Positions 45,741 to 55,850 of a DNA stretch of 60,000 bases are shown here, in pieces; within the stretch, counting starts at the first letter, position 1; each line of letters begins with the position of its first letter. This stretch comes from Mesostigma viride (lineage: Eukaryota > Streptophyta > Mesostigmatophyceae > Mesostigmatales > Mesostigmataceae): contig RPFO01000050.1 in assembly GCA_009746045.1 (NCBI GenBank), forward strand, positions 5,213,728-5,273,727, in the 5' to 3' direction. Made by a program: the position numbers and the translations under genes. The notes under the pieces were generated by a model. It saw nothing but the letters and a program-made list of their open reading frames with translations. It searched no databases and was not told the DNA's origin.

Positions 45741-46456
45741 TTAACGAAACTCCAGCCTGTGCATGCTGGGCGCTGGGCCGCGCGCGTGGGCAAGGGCGTC
45801 CAGACGAATGGAGTAAACGGGAGGAGGCTGCCGGGCTCTCATCATCCGCTTGAACTCCCTTTTGGACATGAGAATGTCCGCAAGGCGACGACGGTCACTC
45901 TTGAGGGCAGGCGTGTCATCGGTGATGGTCATGCCGTTGGCCGCATACTGCCGCTCAGGTAACCAGAATGACCCATCTGGGAAGTGGGTAACCATGGTAC
46001 CAAAAGAGACGGTCACCTTGGATATGTGCAGCCAGTCAATCCCTAGGATGATATCAGCCGCTTGTAAGGGAATGACCGTGGCGCGAATGGGCACGCTGGT
46101 GCCTTGTACGATAGGGGCCAAGTCCGCATAGCCCGGGGATGGCTGAGTGTAGCCATCCGAGTATCGCACGCGCCGAGCAATGGTATGGGGAGTAGGGGTT
46201 ACTCCCAGGCGCTGCACTATGGCCTCACTGACGAAGGTGGTAGCCGCACCACTGTCAATGAGGACCTTGATGCCCTCCAAACAACGCCCAGAGCCCTGGG
46301 GGTCTGGTAGGCTTCCAGTGAAGAGGAGTAGTTGCCGCGGGCCTTCGCTAGGCTCCGCTTGCCATTCCTGGGTCTCTGTCACCACATTACATGGTAACAA
46401 AACGTGGGCGACTTGTTCATGGCCGGGTAAGGTGTCGCCCGGAGTGCCCTCCCGGC
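45741..46456 (-). pseudogene. Gypsy-1 aspartic protease (proximal pol)
   Basis: Contains the retropepsin active site VLIDSGAATTFVSEAIVQRL and the later hydrophobic IILGIDWL motif. On the minus strand the frame stays open up to the nested LTR element at 46456. When the nested element is skipped, it continues in the -1 frame relative to the gag stop at 49015, so protease-pol was probably expressed by -1 frameshifting. Stops at 45741 because of a one-base shift before RT. Confidence 0.85.
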
Positions 46457-46971
46457 TGTCAAGAATCCTGTCTTGAATATGCCCATTATGCTGACCGTGC
46501 AGAAATCTATCTATAATACGGGCAATTGTATTTGAGCCCTAATTAACAAATAGATATGCTCGGATAGTAGTACCTAAGTGGGATTCGTCCTATGTGAACG
46601 GACACTATGACTATGTGCCAAGTTGTACAATGGCACTAGGACCGTTGGTCACTATCTTCACCAGATTATAGTATTGTGTCATGTGCATGTCATAGCATGC
46701 CGTACCGAGTCATGCATGCGCATGCACCATGTTCCAACATACCAGCTGTCGTTATCGACCCATTGTCAGCCCATGCGCATACCAGGGCCGCCGCCACTAC
46801 TCACCTACCATAATTACCAATGTTCACGCTACCTTGAGGTAGCCATGGAAAGCCACACCATATGGACGTAATAAATAATTTTCCTGGCTCCTGACGCTTA
46901 AGTTGGCAATGATTCACCACCTACAAATTATTAATTTAAGTCCCCATAATAATCACACATGCCCTTTAACA
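46457..46971 (+). repeat. 5' LTR of the nested non-autonomous element
   Basis: 515 bases. An 82-codon open frame inside (46623-46871) is repeated identically in the other LTR and is not considered a gene. Confidence 0.95.
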
Positions 46972-48495
46972 TGGCATCGGAGGTCCGGGGCAAGATCTTT
47001 CAACGGAATTAACCAACCTCTAAGCGGCAGCTCACATTTATTGAGCGCCTTGATCATAGTTTATATTTTCATATACGGAGCAGCTTGGTCGAATTCTTGT
47101 ACTTGATACGACCATGATTATGGCGCAGATGCTACCGTGAAATTCCAGGCGTTCAATCGACCTACTTCAACGTGTGGTAACACCAAATATTCGGGGTGAC
47201 ACCTACCGTCGCTAAAATCCGTCAAGAATTTCCCAAGCTCCGGTGCGCAGGCCAGATCTACGCTTTTATACTTATATATGCCCGAAACTGATCAAACGCC
47301 AACATGTCGGTGATGGGGACGTCGGCACTGAAGCCTGGCACTCAAAAGGTGCCGGCTCTGGTTCCAGGCAGCGCCAGTGATTTTTTACCTGGCAGCACAT
47401 TTTTGGCCGAGTGCAGTGCGTTCAATCGGCGCGGGGTCACTGACGGGCTCCCACTGAGCCGCGCGAGCTGTGAGCATCGACGAGAAATCGGCGGAGCTGT
47501 TTACCTCAAGAATTTTTCATGAGAACCGGTCTTTCTTTTGTACCGGCACCATTTCGCGTGGCATCAACATTCTTTTGGGCGCATTCTTTTAAACCGGAAT
47601 TCTTTTTAAACGGTCATCACTTCAAGAGCCCAGAGCCTGCCATGCTCCAAGTTTCCAAGAAAAAGGGGAACATTCCCTGGGTCCTGCTCTCAAGGCCAGC
47701 CTGCTGACACAGCTGCACACCACACTAAGGAGGGTGCTCACTAATCCCCACGTTGTTTTTCAGCTCTAGTTGCAGTTTTATCATACAGTCCCATCAGCAC
47801 CATCACACTGGCATCAACAAGCACAGCAGGCAACACCAGCAGGAACAGAGTACACTGCATAGTCCATGCAGGCAGCTACCCACACTTGCCTAGCCAGCAA
47901 GGAGAAGTAGTAGCACCCAGCAGCACATGCATGACTCTCCACCACAGGCGTAGAGTAGATAGTAGCTGCAGTCAGCTGCACGCACTTGTCTAGCTAGCAA
48001 GTAGCAGTCCAGCAACCAGCTCTACATCCTCACGTCACAGTTCACCTTGTAGTAGTTGCAGTAAGTTGCATCAAAACCTGTTGGCAAACAAGTCAAAGTA
48101 GCACTACCAGCACCACACAAGACACTGTACCCACACACAGCATAGATCGTGTGTGCACACACAACAGCTGACGTCACCGGTTTACCAGCAGCTACCAGTA
48201 CCCAACGTTTCCAGCTGCAACCCTGGCATCAACCAGTACCGGCTACAGTCTGCATCCAGACTCAACACTGAGCAACCAGTCTTTACAGTTTAAGAGCCTG
48301 TTTCCAGTTTGGCTCCACCCTCGTGTGGCGCACTCCATGTGACAATATGGGGCTACACAACCTTGCCCTCATTTTTCTTGCTGTTTTATATCAAGACCAG
48401 GGTGTCGTGTAAGGAGGGAATCCACTTAGGTACCCGACTACCCTCGCCCAGGATCTAGCATTTGTATTTATAGACAGCATCATGTGCAAGGAGGG
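46972..48495 (+). other. Internal region of the nested LTR element
   Basis: 1524 bases. The longest sense frames are 72 codons (47304-47522, starting MSVMGTSALKPGTQKVPALV) and 62 codons (47519-47707); neither is recognised. The right half (47760-48300) is rich in CAGCAG/CACCAGC motifs and looks non-coding. No protease, RT or integrase motif. Confidence 0.7.
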
Positions 48496-49006
48496 TGTCA
48501 AGAATCCTGTCTTGAATATGCCCATTATGCTGACCGTGCAGAAATCTATAATACGGGCAATTGTATTTGAGCCCTAATTAACAAATAGATATGCTCGGAT
48601 AGTAGTACCTAAGTGGGATTCGTCCTATGTGAACGGACACTATGACTATGTGCCAAGTTGTACAATGGCACTAGGACCGTTGGTCACTATCTTCACCAGA
48701 TTATAGTATTGTGTCATGTGCATGTCATAGCATGCCGTACCGAGTCATGCATGCGCATGCACCATGTTCCAACATACCAGCTGTCGTTATCGACCCATTG
48801 TCAGCCCATGCGCATACCAGGGCCGCCGCCACTACTCACCTACCATAATTACCAATGTTCACGCTACCTTGAGGTAGCCATGGAAAGCCACACCATATGG
48901 ACGTAATAAATAATTTTCCTGGCTCCTGACGCTTAAGTTGGCAATGATTCACCACCTACAAATTATTAATTTAAGTCCCCATAATAATCACACATGCCCT
49001 TTAACA
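48496..49006 (+). repeat. 3' LTR of the nested non-autonomous element
   Basis: 511 bases, the same as the 5' LTR apart from a 4-base slip near its ATCTATCTATAA motif. Confidence 0.95.
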
Positions 49007-49014
49007 CCGGCCTC

Positions 49015-50887
49015 TCAGTCCAACGCCTCTCCTGCAGGCCCCTCGTCCACCGGTGTGCCTCGCAGGTGGCCGGATGCGGCCGCGAAAGAGCCATCATCAG
49101 GCTCGGCCGCGTCTGCGGCATCCAGTTGGTTGAGGGCATGCCCAGCTTGCTGGTAGGCGCTTGGGGGCGCCTTGGGTTGTTGGTACAGCCGGGGCTGTTG
49201 GCGCGCTTGTTGCAAGCGTCGGGCACGCTCACCCGCACTGGGAGCTGTGCGCATATTTCGCGCCGGTGGTGGCCTCGAGGCCATTTGCGGGGAGGCCGCT
49301 TGGAAGTTGTTGCGATGCACAGGCGGGGCCTGGTCCAGCGGAGGGAGATCAGGGCACTCACGTTTGATGTGCCCCACGCGGTTGCAGTGGTAGCACTGAA
49401 TCCGGGAAGTGTCCAAGGCATTAATGTCCAGGACCTCGCACTGTAGCTCATCCACCCACACGGGGGCGAATCCCAGCTCATTGAGTTCCAGTGCATTCAC
49501 GCGGGGTTTTGGGGTCCGCTGCACCAAGGGAGCTATCTCCGCTAGGTAGGTCTTGATGTCCTGCAGGTTCCATTGAGCCCAGGAGAGGTGGGCGAATTTC
49601 CGCTTCACCTCATCCCGGAATTCGGGTTGCAAGCCCTCATAGAACCTTGCCAAGGCTTCTGGGCCCGTCAGGTCATCAACCCGCCCAGCTAGAAGCTCGA
49701 ACTTGGTCATATATTCCCGATAGCTCAGGTTCCCCTGCTTGAACGCCCCAAAAGCCTCCCGGTCCAGCTTGTCTTGGTCGGGTGGCAGGTACTTGGCCCG
49801 TGCTCGCCGAAATAATTCAGCCAAGCTGCTGGGGAAGCCATTGGCCAGGGCGCTTAAATCGCAATGGAGAGCTTGTCTCACATCGGGAGCCAGTGCCTCG
49901 CTGGACACCAGCTTGACCTTGATATCCTCGTCCAAGAGCTTGCGATTGTATGTCTCCCAGATGTCGATCTTCTGAGACACTGCAATCTCCCAAGCCTCAA
50001 ACTCTTGGTACGAGCAGTCGGGTTTAAACTTGGGAATATCAGACAGCTTGGGCAACGGTGGTAGTCGCCCTGCATTGTGAGTATCATCGTCATGATGGCC
50101 CATGATACTCGCGGGTCTCCCGGGCCTGGCCACACCTTGCGAGGTGTGCCCACCGGCGCGGGTAACCTGCCGGGGGGCTGCACTCATCCTCACCCGGGTG
50201 CTCATACCCATGTGGGTAGTGGGCGCGGCTTGCATAATGATGGGCGGCGGTGGCCGCTGGGTGCTGCGCTCGTGGGTCACCCGGAGCCAGGCGGTCGTAT
50301 GCTGAGTTGGGGAGGGGAATCGCCTCCCCTGCGACCCCGAAGGAAGACCGACCGGTCCGTGCGGTGCCTTGGCCCTGCCCAGCCATGTTTGGCGAGGCAT
50401 GGCCGAAGGGGCTAGCCCCAAGGGGTCCAGGCGCATGATAGGACGCCCGATTCGCAGCGCGGCGAGACCGCGATCGGCTATCATACAAGGGTGGCGCCGG
50501 GGCGCTGCTGGGCCAAGTGGCCAATGTAGGTTGCGGCAGCACCGTAGGCAGGGCCCCACTCCTACCGTAGTGCAGGGTAACATTATTCCCCTGCGCCCCC
50601 GCGCCGGCTCCTACACCAAGGGCCGGACCCGCCGACAATCCCGCGATGGATGTTCCACTTGGTGGTCCATTAAGGGGATCCACTACAGGGCTATCAGGTG
50701 GTGCACCGGCAGCCGCCGAGGAATTCCCTCCCAAACGTGGGGGTTGTACTGGGGATGACCCCCTAGAGCCACGCTCACTACTCGGGCGTGAGTGATTTTG
50801 GGTAGCTCTCTCTGCCGCCTCGAGTGCTGCCACGAGGGAAGGGGCAGGAGATCGAGAAGCGATGGGCCTCTCGTCGCCCTCGCTCAA
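49015..50887 (-). pseudogene. Gypsy-1 gag with zinc knuckle, frame-broken
   Basis: Structural protein of the virus-like particle. The Ser/Pro/Ala-rich N-terminal part reads SEGDERPIASRSPAPSLVAA (from about 50885) in one frame. From about 50.2 kb the coding moves by one base to the frame holding LPPLPKLSDIPKFKPDCSYQ, the capsid-like LAELFRRARAKYLPPDQDKL and the CCHC knuckle CYHCNRVGHIKREC. Stop at 49015. A nearby ATG (MADGIER, about 50900) is in yet another frame, so the true start is also separated by a small indel. Pairs well with gypsy-2 gag. Confidence 0.85.
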
Positions 50888-51360
50888 TACCGTCAGCCAT
50901 CGCGTGGTGGCTGGTAAAGTGTGAACAATGTGCCTCTAGTCACCTTGGCCGCGGGATGACAAATTAAGCACAAAAAACACGTCAATTAAAGGACGTGAGA
51001 TATTACTGCAGCTTGCCGGAGCTGACAGTATGTATCCCAGATATAGGGTGTGAGGCAATGGCCAAGACGCCAACTAATGCGTGAAATTGCAACCCACAAA
51101 GCGTTTCCGTTTAAAGCACGCAATATAAGGAGATTCGTTTCCGGACGAATCCCTTAGGTCAACCGGACAAGGCCAGGTTGGGGCATGCAAGAACCGCAAT
51201 ATGGGTAACGGGTATGGACAGTTAGGATTGTGGGGATCCGACCCCCACAATGAATTACTGCAAGCGGAATTAGTAAGGGTTCCGGCCCTTATATAATTCC
51301 GTTGCTGATCCGGATCATGAGATTACAGAAAAACGGGACGGGATAGAGGCCACTAGGAAA

Positions 51361-51377
51361 GTTTCCTCCGAGTCCAG
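51361..51377 (-). other. Gypsy-1 primer-binding site
   Basis: On the minus strand CTGGACTCGGAGGAAAC follows directly after the 5' LTR end (CGTGTTAAA). The first 13 bases recur after the gypsy-2 LTR. It is not the usual initiator-Met type TGGTATCAGAG. Confidence 0.7.
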
Positions 51378-52113
51378 TTTAACACGTATGGCTATTTAAA
51401 ATAGCGCCTTAGTGATTGAGAATGAATGCGAAAGACCTTTGATTTCCTATGCGTCACAGCGCACGATGGTGGCTTAAGAATACTCGTCACACAATACGAA
51501 TAAGCTCAAACCCGGAAAACCGGTTTCGTATATTACAATGTTACCACACAGATTAAAACACTCAATGCGGGAAGTCTTACACCCAGTAGGCGAGGGATTC
51601 ACACTCGAGCCCACAGGAGATTTACACTCCAGGATTAAGCGATGGTAAATAATCTGTAGAGCAACGTGGTAAATTACGATACAAGGTCCGGATTGCTGGC
51701 ATAGCTCGTGCCTTCCTATTTTGTCCCTTCGTCCCCGTTGGTGGCTGCGCCTGGCGCTGCCAACCAGGCATGACGTGAGGTCCGCGGGGACGGGCTTCTC
51801 GAACCGTCTAGAACACATTAAAGACCAGTACGGCTAGAGGCCTCTCCTGAAAAATATCCAAATGTCCGTAGGAACCATCATAACGCATGTGCAGTGCCAC
51901 TTGGCTGTCCCGTAACTCCCGTTCAGGCGCTAGGTCTGCCTACGGCGCAAAGGCCAAGTTCGTCAGCAAAACTTCTACACTTACTTCCACACGGATTGCC
52001 TCGGCTGCCAACTATACTATGGCCTCGGCACTCAGGCGCCGGATTACGGTCGGCGCCGATCGACCGGGACGGATAATTTATTACCACAAATGGCATGTTG
52101 CATCCGTGCAACA
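51378..52113 (-). repeat. Gypsy-1 5' LTR
   Basis: 736 bases, over 99% identical to 41077-41809. It drives transcription towards lower coordinates. Confidence 0.95.
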
Positions 52114-52118
52114 CGCGG

Positions 52119-52313
52119 GTTGGGATAAAGTATGGATTCCAATTCCTGACGTACAAGTTACATGCCATTATCACGATCCGGAATGTCCTGATTAATGTAT
52201 CGCACATCCTGTTCCAGGGATTAGTTCCTACCATGAAGTCGACCATCGTCGACGACAGTCAGTCGTGGATCAGGTGTAGATCTTTCGCAGCCGGCAGTTA
52301 GCCGGATGTAAAA
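52119..52313 (+). repeat. Gypsy-2 5' LTR, second part
   Basis: Runs from the right CGCGG duplication of gypsy-1 to GGATGTAAAA, immediately before the PBS. Confidence 0.6.
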
Positions 52314-52329
52314 CTGGACTCGGAGGTTT
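52314..52329 (+). other. Gypsy-2 primer-binding site
   Basis: CTGGACTCGGAGGTTT directly follows the LTR. The same 13-base start CTGGACTCGGAGG lies beside the gypsy-1 LTR, which supports both LTR ends. Confidence 0.7.
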
Positions 52330-52862
52330 GGCACCTGAGTCATTGCTAGGCCAGTCAGGCCTGAGCGAGGTTACAGGCGTAGATAGCAGCTACCATCATC
52401 GGCATTCAGCAACGGTAGAGGGGTCCTCCAACCTCTATATACCGGTTGCCTATAGGGGGGTGGGGTCACTGGCGTAGAATCGAGGGAATGACGCCTCCTG
52501 CTTCGACACCGCTTTCCCCAACACCGGCCATGGACGCGGCTTCAGGCAATCAGCCACAGGAGCCCCGGACGCAGGTAAACGGGGAATAGGGGCGGGGAGT
52601 AGGGGCGTTTTACCTAGATAGAGGTCAGTGACTTGTATTTTAATAAAGTATAGTATATGTAGTGATTGGTATGTATGTTGTATCTTTCTTACTGTTTTTT
52701 TTGAAGCATATACTGCGATCCGTTCCCTGTTCAAAACATAACCTGTTCAAAATTTTTGGCAGTGCTTGATGCCCTAGGCGTCGTAATGCCGAAATTTTCT
52801 TATGGGCATTCAGCCACTTTAATTTAATAATAAAAAGAAAATTTATTTAATAATAATGCAAC
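52330..52862 (+). other. Gypsy-2 leader
   Basis: About 530 bases between PBS and the first ORF. Contains CCTCTATATACCGG (52430) and an AT-rich run (TTTAATTTAATAATAAAAAG) just before the first ATG. No open frame of note. Confidence 0.5.
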
Positions 52863-53351
52863 ATGCCACCTCCCTATCACGCTATAGCAGAAGGTAGATG
52901 GCAGGGTATCTTTTACACGTGGGATGCTATCTTTGCCAAAAATCAGGCTCCTGAGTACCCAGACCTATATCTGTCTCAGAATTTTCAAAGCCTAGAGGAA
53001 GCAGAGCAATATATCCTACGCAACACTACAATCAGTAGGGGGCTAGGGTTACACGTGAGGGGCAATCAACCCACCAGGTCAAGAAAAAGGTACTACGCAG
53101 TGGCCAGGGGGCGCGCAGTAGGGATATACTATACGTGGGAAGAGTGTGAGGAGTCTATTCAGGGATACCAGGGGGCAAAGTTCGAGGGATTCGCGGATTT
53201 ACGTAGTGCAGACGCCTTCATTCGCAGGCATACTTCGGTCTCCACGTACTCAGGGCGACCGGTTGGCTCTACCCCCACCCCTCTCTTCATCTTCCACCAT
53301 CTCCAGTGTGATCTCCCCCACCTCTGCTGTTCCTTTAGCGGGTGGTTCTGA
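52863..53351 (+). CDS. Extra 5' ORF of gypsy-2: two RNase H1-type hybrid-binding (viroplasmin-like) domains
   Basis: 162 residues from an ATG (MPPPYHAIAEGRWQGIFYTW). Residues about 80-125 (YYAVARGRAVGIYYTWEECE, GYQGAKFEGF) match the N-terminal hybrid-binding domain of eukaryotic RNase H1 and the caulimovirus viroplasmin family: Tyr-Ala-Val..Gly-Arg..Gly-Ile-Tyr..Thr-Trp..Glu-Cys. Residues 4-57 are a diverged first copy (YHAIAEGRWQGIFYTW, SLEEAEQYIL). Known: such domains bind RNA/DNA hybrids or dsRNA. Inferred: a nucleic-acid-binding accessory acting in reverse transcription or RNA packaging. The two lysines that follow the conserved Phe in well-studied members are Glu-Gly here. From about 53275 the reading probably belongs in the next frame (Ser/Thr/Pro-rich, to a stop at 53584), implying a one-base indel in a C-rich run. 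No protease or RT is in this ORF. Confidence 0.75.
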   Translation: MPPPYHAIAEGRWQGIFYTWDAIFAKNQAPEYPDLYLSQNFQSLEEAEQYILRNTTISRGLGLHVRGNQPTRSRKRYYAVARGRAVGIYYTWEECEESIQGYQGAKFEGFADLRSADAFIRRHTSVSTYSGRPVGSTPTPLFIFHHLQCDLPHLCCSFSGWF

Positions 53352-53681
53352 TTGTCCTGCCGCCACTTCCGCCCCTCCTCCCAGGGCTAGTGGTACTGTA
53401 CTTCACCCCACTGCTGCCTCGTCTCCTCAGGCTAGTGGTTTTGTTCCCCTCACCACTCCCGTTCGGGAGAGTGGCGTTCCTGTTGCATGTAATTTCTATC
53501 CAAAACCTCTACATCACCGCCCCTTCCACGGACCGGGGTGGAGCCAACAACAGTTAGGACATTGTTGTAGGGGTAGACAGGACTAGTTCAGGCCGGTATC
53601 GCATCCGCAGCCCATCTTACCACCAATCAGGTGGTGGCTTTATTGCTGTTAATATTATTTTCAAAACTTAACCGGTAATCA

Positions 53682-55277
53682 ATGGGGGACAACGAAACGT
53701 TTTCGGAGACCAATGATGAGGCTCCTTTTCAGCTGACACCCGAGCAGGGCACGGCACGACGTAGGTTAGAGCCCGTATTGTCCCCGGCACAACAGGCTAT
53801 GGCCGCGGCTATCGCTCAGTTAGCCGTAGAACAGGCTCAAGCAGCGGTCGCGGCAGGTGTGGGGGCACAAGGGTCAGGGGCAGGGACAGGTGTTCGCCCG
53901 TCGCCGTCAGTGGAGCTTCCTGCTCCTCCGGCAACGGCATCTCCAGTGACGTGGTGGCGGGACCCAGTTCAGGTCGCGGTCGCCGAGAGTCGCCTCGGGC
54001 GCCCCTTGGGCCCGTCGGGGGCCGGTCACCTTTCTGACGTCACCGGCTCCCTCAGCGTTGCAGCTACGAGCTCGCGGACCCGGGACACTAGCGATCATCC
54101 CGCTGCAGTAGCTCACCGTCGTGCCAGCGTAGGAGATATGGGTGGTTATGCGCCCGCTAATCAAGCGGTACCCCCGGAGTCCCCGGGGGCTGGGCATTCT
54201 CGCATAGGCAAGCCACCGCCCCTTCCCAACCTCAAGGATATTCCCGCCTTCCCACCCACGCCTACTCCCAGTCAGATTGAGGCATGGGAAACTGCAGTCA
54301 GCAGCTATTTGCGGATATGGCAGGAATACAATAAGCAGGTCCTTGCCCCACGGATGGTCGTCGAGCTGGTATTAGCATTAGCCCTTCATCAGACGGTACG
54401 CAACGTGCTAGAGAGGGAGGAGACACTGGCTCAGGCCCCAATCAGGGATCTGCAGGATTTGTTCACTAGGATTCGGCGGCGGTACATTGCTCCCAATCAG
54501 GATAAGCTGGATCGCGCCGAGTTCGCTGCTCTCAAGCAGGGCACTAAAACCCTGCAGGAGTATTCCGCAGAGTTTGATGTGCGCGCATTGCGGGTACCGG
54601 ATCTGGGCTCCGCGGAAACCAAGGCACGGTTCTTTGAGGGTCTACGCCCAGAGCTTCAAGCCGAGGTTCATCGCTTCTTCGCTCAGAAGAAGTGGGTGGA
54701 CTACGATCTTCAGGAGGTCAAGGACTACCTGATGCAGGTCGCTCACACGATTCCCCCAATCGCCCCTCCAAAGGCGGTTGCCAACAACGCTATCAGTACC
54801 AACTCATGGGAGCTGGTAGAGGAGTTGGGTGTAGAGCTTCCTTCGGTTATGGTTAACCAACTTCATGTGACTCACCTGCGGTGTTTCAACTGCAATCAGG
54901 AGGGTCACCTGAAACGCGAGTGTCCGGACTTGACAGGAGTTCCCCTCAACCGCCCTGCCCCTCCGCCTGCCTTTGGGCCACGCCCTCAGTTCGGACGGGG
55001 TCGGGGGCGCGCGTCAGCAGCAGGCCGCAGCCAGACCTTGCGGCAGGCATCTCAACAGCCACAACGGTTTCAGCAGCCGCGCGCGCCACAGAGCCAACTC
55101 CAGAAGGCCATTCAGGCCCTCAACGAGCTGGCCCTGTCCTTCCAGGAGGCGGATACGCCGGCGCCCACCCAGGGGGTTACACCCCAGACGGCGCCGCGGC
55201 CGGATCCCACCATCCGTTTCAGTATTACGGATTTGGACGAGGAGGAGGGAGAGGACACGCAGGAGGGGGAAGAGTAG
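53682..55277 (+). CDS. Gypsy-2 gag, intact
   Basis: 531 residues, ATG start (MGDNETFSETNDEAPFQLTP). Disordered Ala/Pro/Ser-rich N-terminal third. Capsid-like middle (IEAWETAVSSYLRIWQEYNK, LQDLFTRIRRRYIAPNQDKL, KARFFEGLRPELQAEVHRFF), zinc knuckle CFNCNQEGHLKRECPDL at about residue 400, Gln/Arg-rich tail and acidic C terminus. It should assemble the particle and bind genomic RNA. The protease frame overlaps its last about 400 bases in the -1 frame. Clearly homologous to gypsy-1 gag but well diverged. Confidence 0.92.
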   Translation: MGDNETFSETNDEAPFQLTPEQGTARRRLEPVLSPAQQAMAAAIAQLAVEQAQAAVAAGVGAQGSGAGTGVRPSPSVELPAPPATASPVTWWRDPVQVAVAESRLGRPLGPSGAGHLSDVTGSLSVAATSSRTRDTSDHPAAVAHRRASVGDMGGYAPANQAVPPESPGAGHSRIGKPPPLPNLKDIPAFPPTPTPSQIEAWETAVSSYLRIWQEYNKQVLAPRMVVELVLALALHQTVRNVLEREETLAQAPIRDLQDLFTRIRRRYIAPNQDKLDRAEFAALKQGTKTLQEYSAEFDVRALRVPDLGSAETKARFFEGLRPELQAEVHRFFAQKKWVDYDLQEVKDYLMQVAHTIPPIAPPKAVANNAISTNSWELVEELGVELPSVMVNQLHVTHLRCFNCNQEGHLKRECPDLTGVPLNRPAPPPAFGPRPQFGRGRGRASAAGRSQTLRQASQQPQRFQQPRAPQSQLQKAIQALNELALSFQEADTPAPTQGVTPQTAPRPDPTIRFSITDLDEEEGEDTQEGEE

Positions 55278-55850
55278 GCCCGCAGGATAGTGGAGGTCTC
55301 CTGCCGGGGCCCAAGGCTGCCTCCGCAGTCCCCTTGCCCCTACGGGAGGAGGGAGAGTTGATTTCACCTGAGATGGGCGAGTTTAGTCTACCCTGTAATC
55401 ACAACGCGGTCAGCGGTGAGTCCTCTGGTGATGTCAACCCTCGATCATTATTATTATTTTCAGGCTTGGTACCGGTCACTCGTTCGGCTGCAGACCCGTT
55501 CATTCGTGAGTCGGAGGTTCTGTCCGTCCGAGTGTTAGTAGATAGTGGGGCGGCGGTCACTTTTATTAGTGATGTGCTAGTCCAGCGCTTGGGTTTACTC
55601 CCAACCCCTCACACGCATCAGATCTTGGTGCGCTACTCCGACGGTCGCACGCGCCCTTCCCCTGGGCGCGTGGATTTACCACTATCAGTGCAGGGACGAT
55701 CGTTGCAGGTTCAAGCGACAGTAGCACCCCTAGAGGCCGCGGATATCATTCTAGGTATCGATTGGCACCGGGAACACGACGTGCAGATTCAATATCGCAC
55801 GGGTGTAGTCTGGTTTGCCGACGGCTTCTCGTGGGGCCCGAGCGCCATTT
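55278..55850 (+). pseudogene. Gypsy-2 aspartic protease (proximal pol)
   Basis: Frame -1 relative to gag and open from 54881. Retropepsin motif VLVDSGAAVTFISDVLVQRL and IILGIDW. The frame runs out at 55873. The following pol frame is reached by a one-base shift in the TGGGGCCC run near 55835 (GFSWGP into VGPERHFAANGITVAD), so protease and RT are out of frame in this copy. Confidence 0.85.

Larger units (their letters stand above)
46457..49006 (+). mobile_element. Nested non-autonomous LTR retrotransposon (TRIM/LARD-like)
   Basis: LTRs 46457-46971 (515 bases) and 48496-49006 (511 bases) both run TGTCAAGAATCC..CCTTTAACA. They appear identical except for one extra ATCT in the left copy. The target duplication CCGGC is at 46452-46456 and 49007-49011. 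After the left LTR comes TGGCATCGGAGGTCC, a probable PBS; before the right LTR GCAAGGAGGG, a polypurine tract, so the element is in plus orientation. The 1.5-kb interior has no gag or pol, so it must be moved by another element's enzymes. It splits gypsy-1 between gag and pol. Confidence 0.95.
41077..52113 (-). mobile_element. Gypsy-1: complete chromodomain Ty3/gypsy retrotransposon
   Basis: Two LTRs, 41077-41809 and 51378-52113, differ only by about three inserted bases and one substitution. The target duplication CGCGG is at 41072-41076 and 52114-52118. Minus orientation: PBS beside the right LTR, polypurine tract beside the left. The order gag, protease, RT, RNase H, integrase, chromodomain is that of chromoviruses. 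It is about 11.0 kb, of which 2.55 kb is a nested LTR element. gag and pol carry single-base frame breaks, so this copy is probably not autonomous. Confidence 0.95.

Noticed and set aside
46623-48906. Two identical 82-codon frames (46623-46871 and 48658-48906)
   Set aside because: They are the same stretch of the two LTRs of the nested element; no coding evidence.
53907-54197. Minus-strand frame opposite gypsy-2 gag
   Set aside because: Shadow of the GC-rich gag reading frame with no domain of its own.
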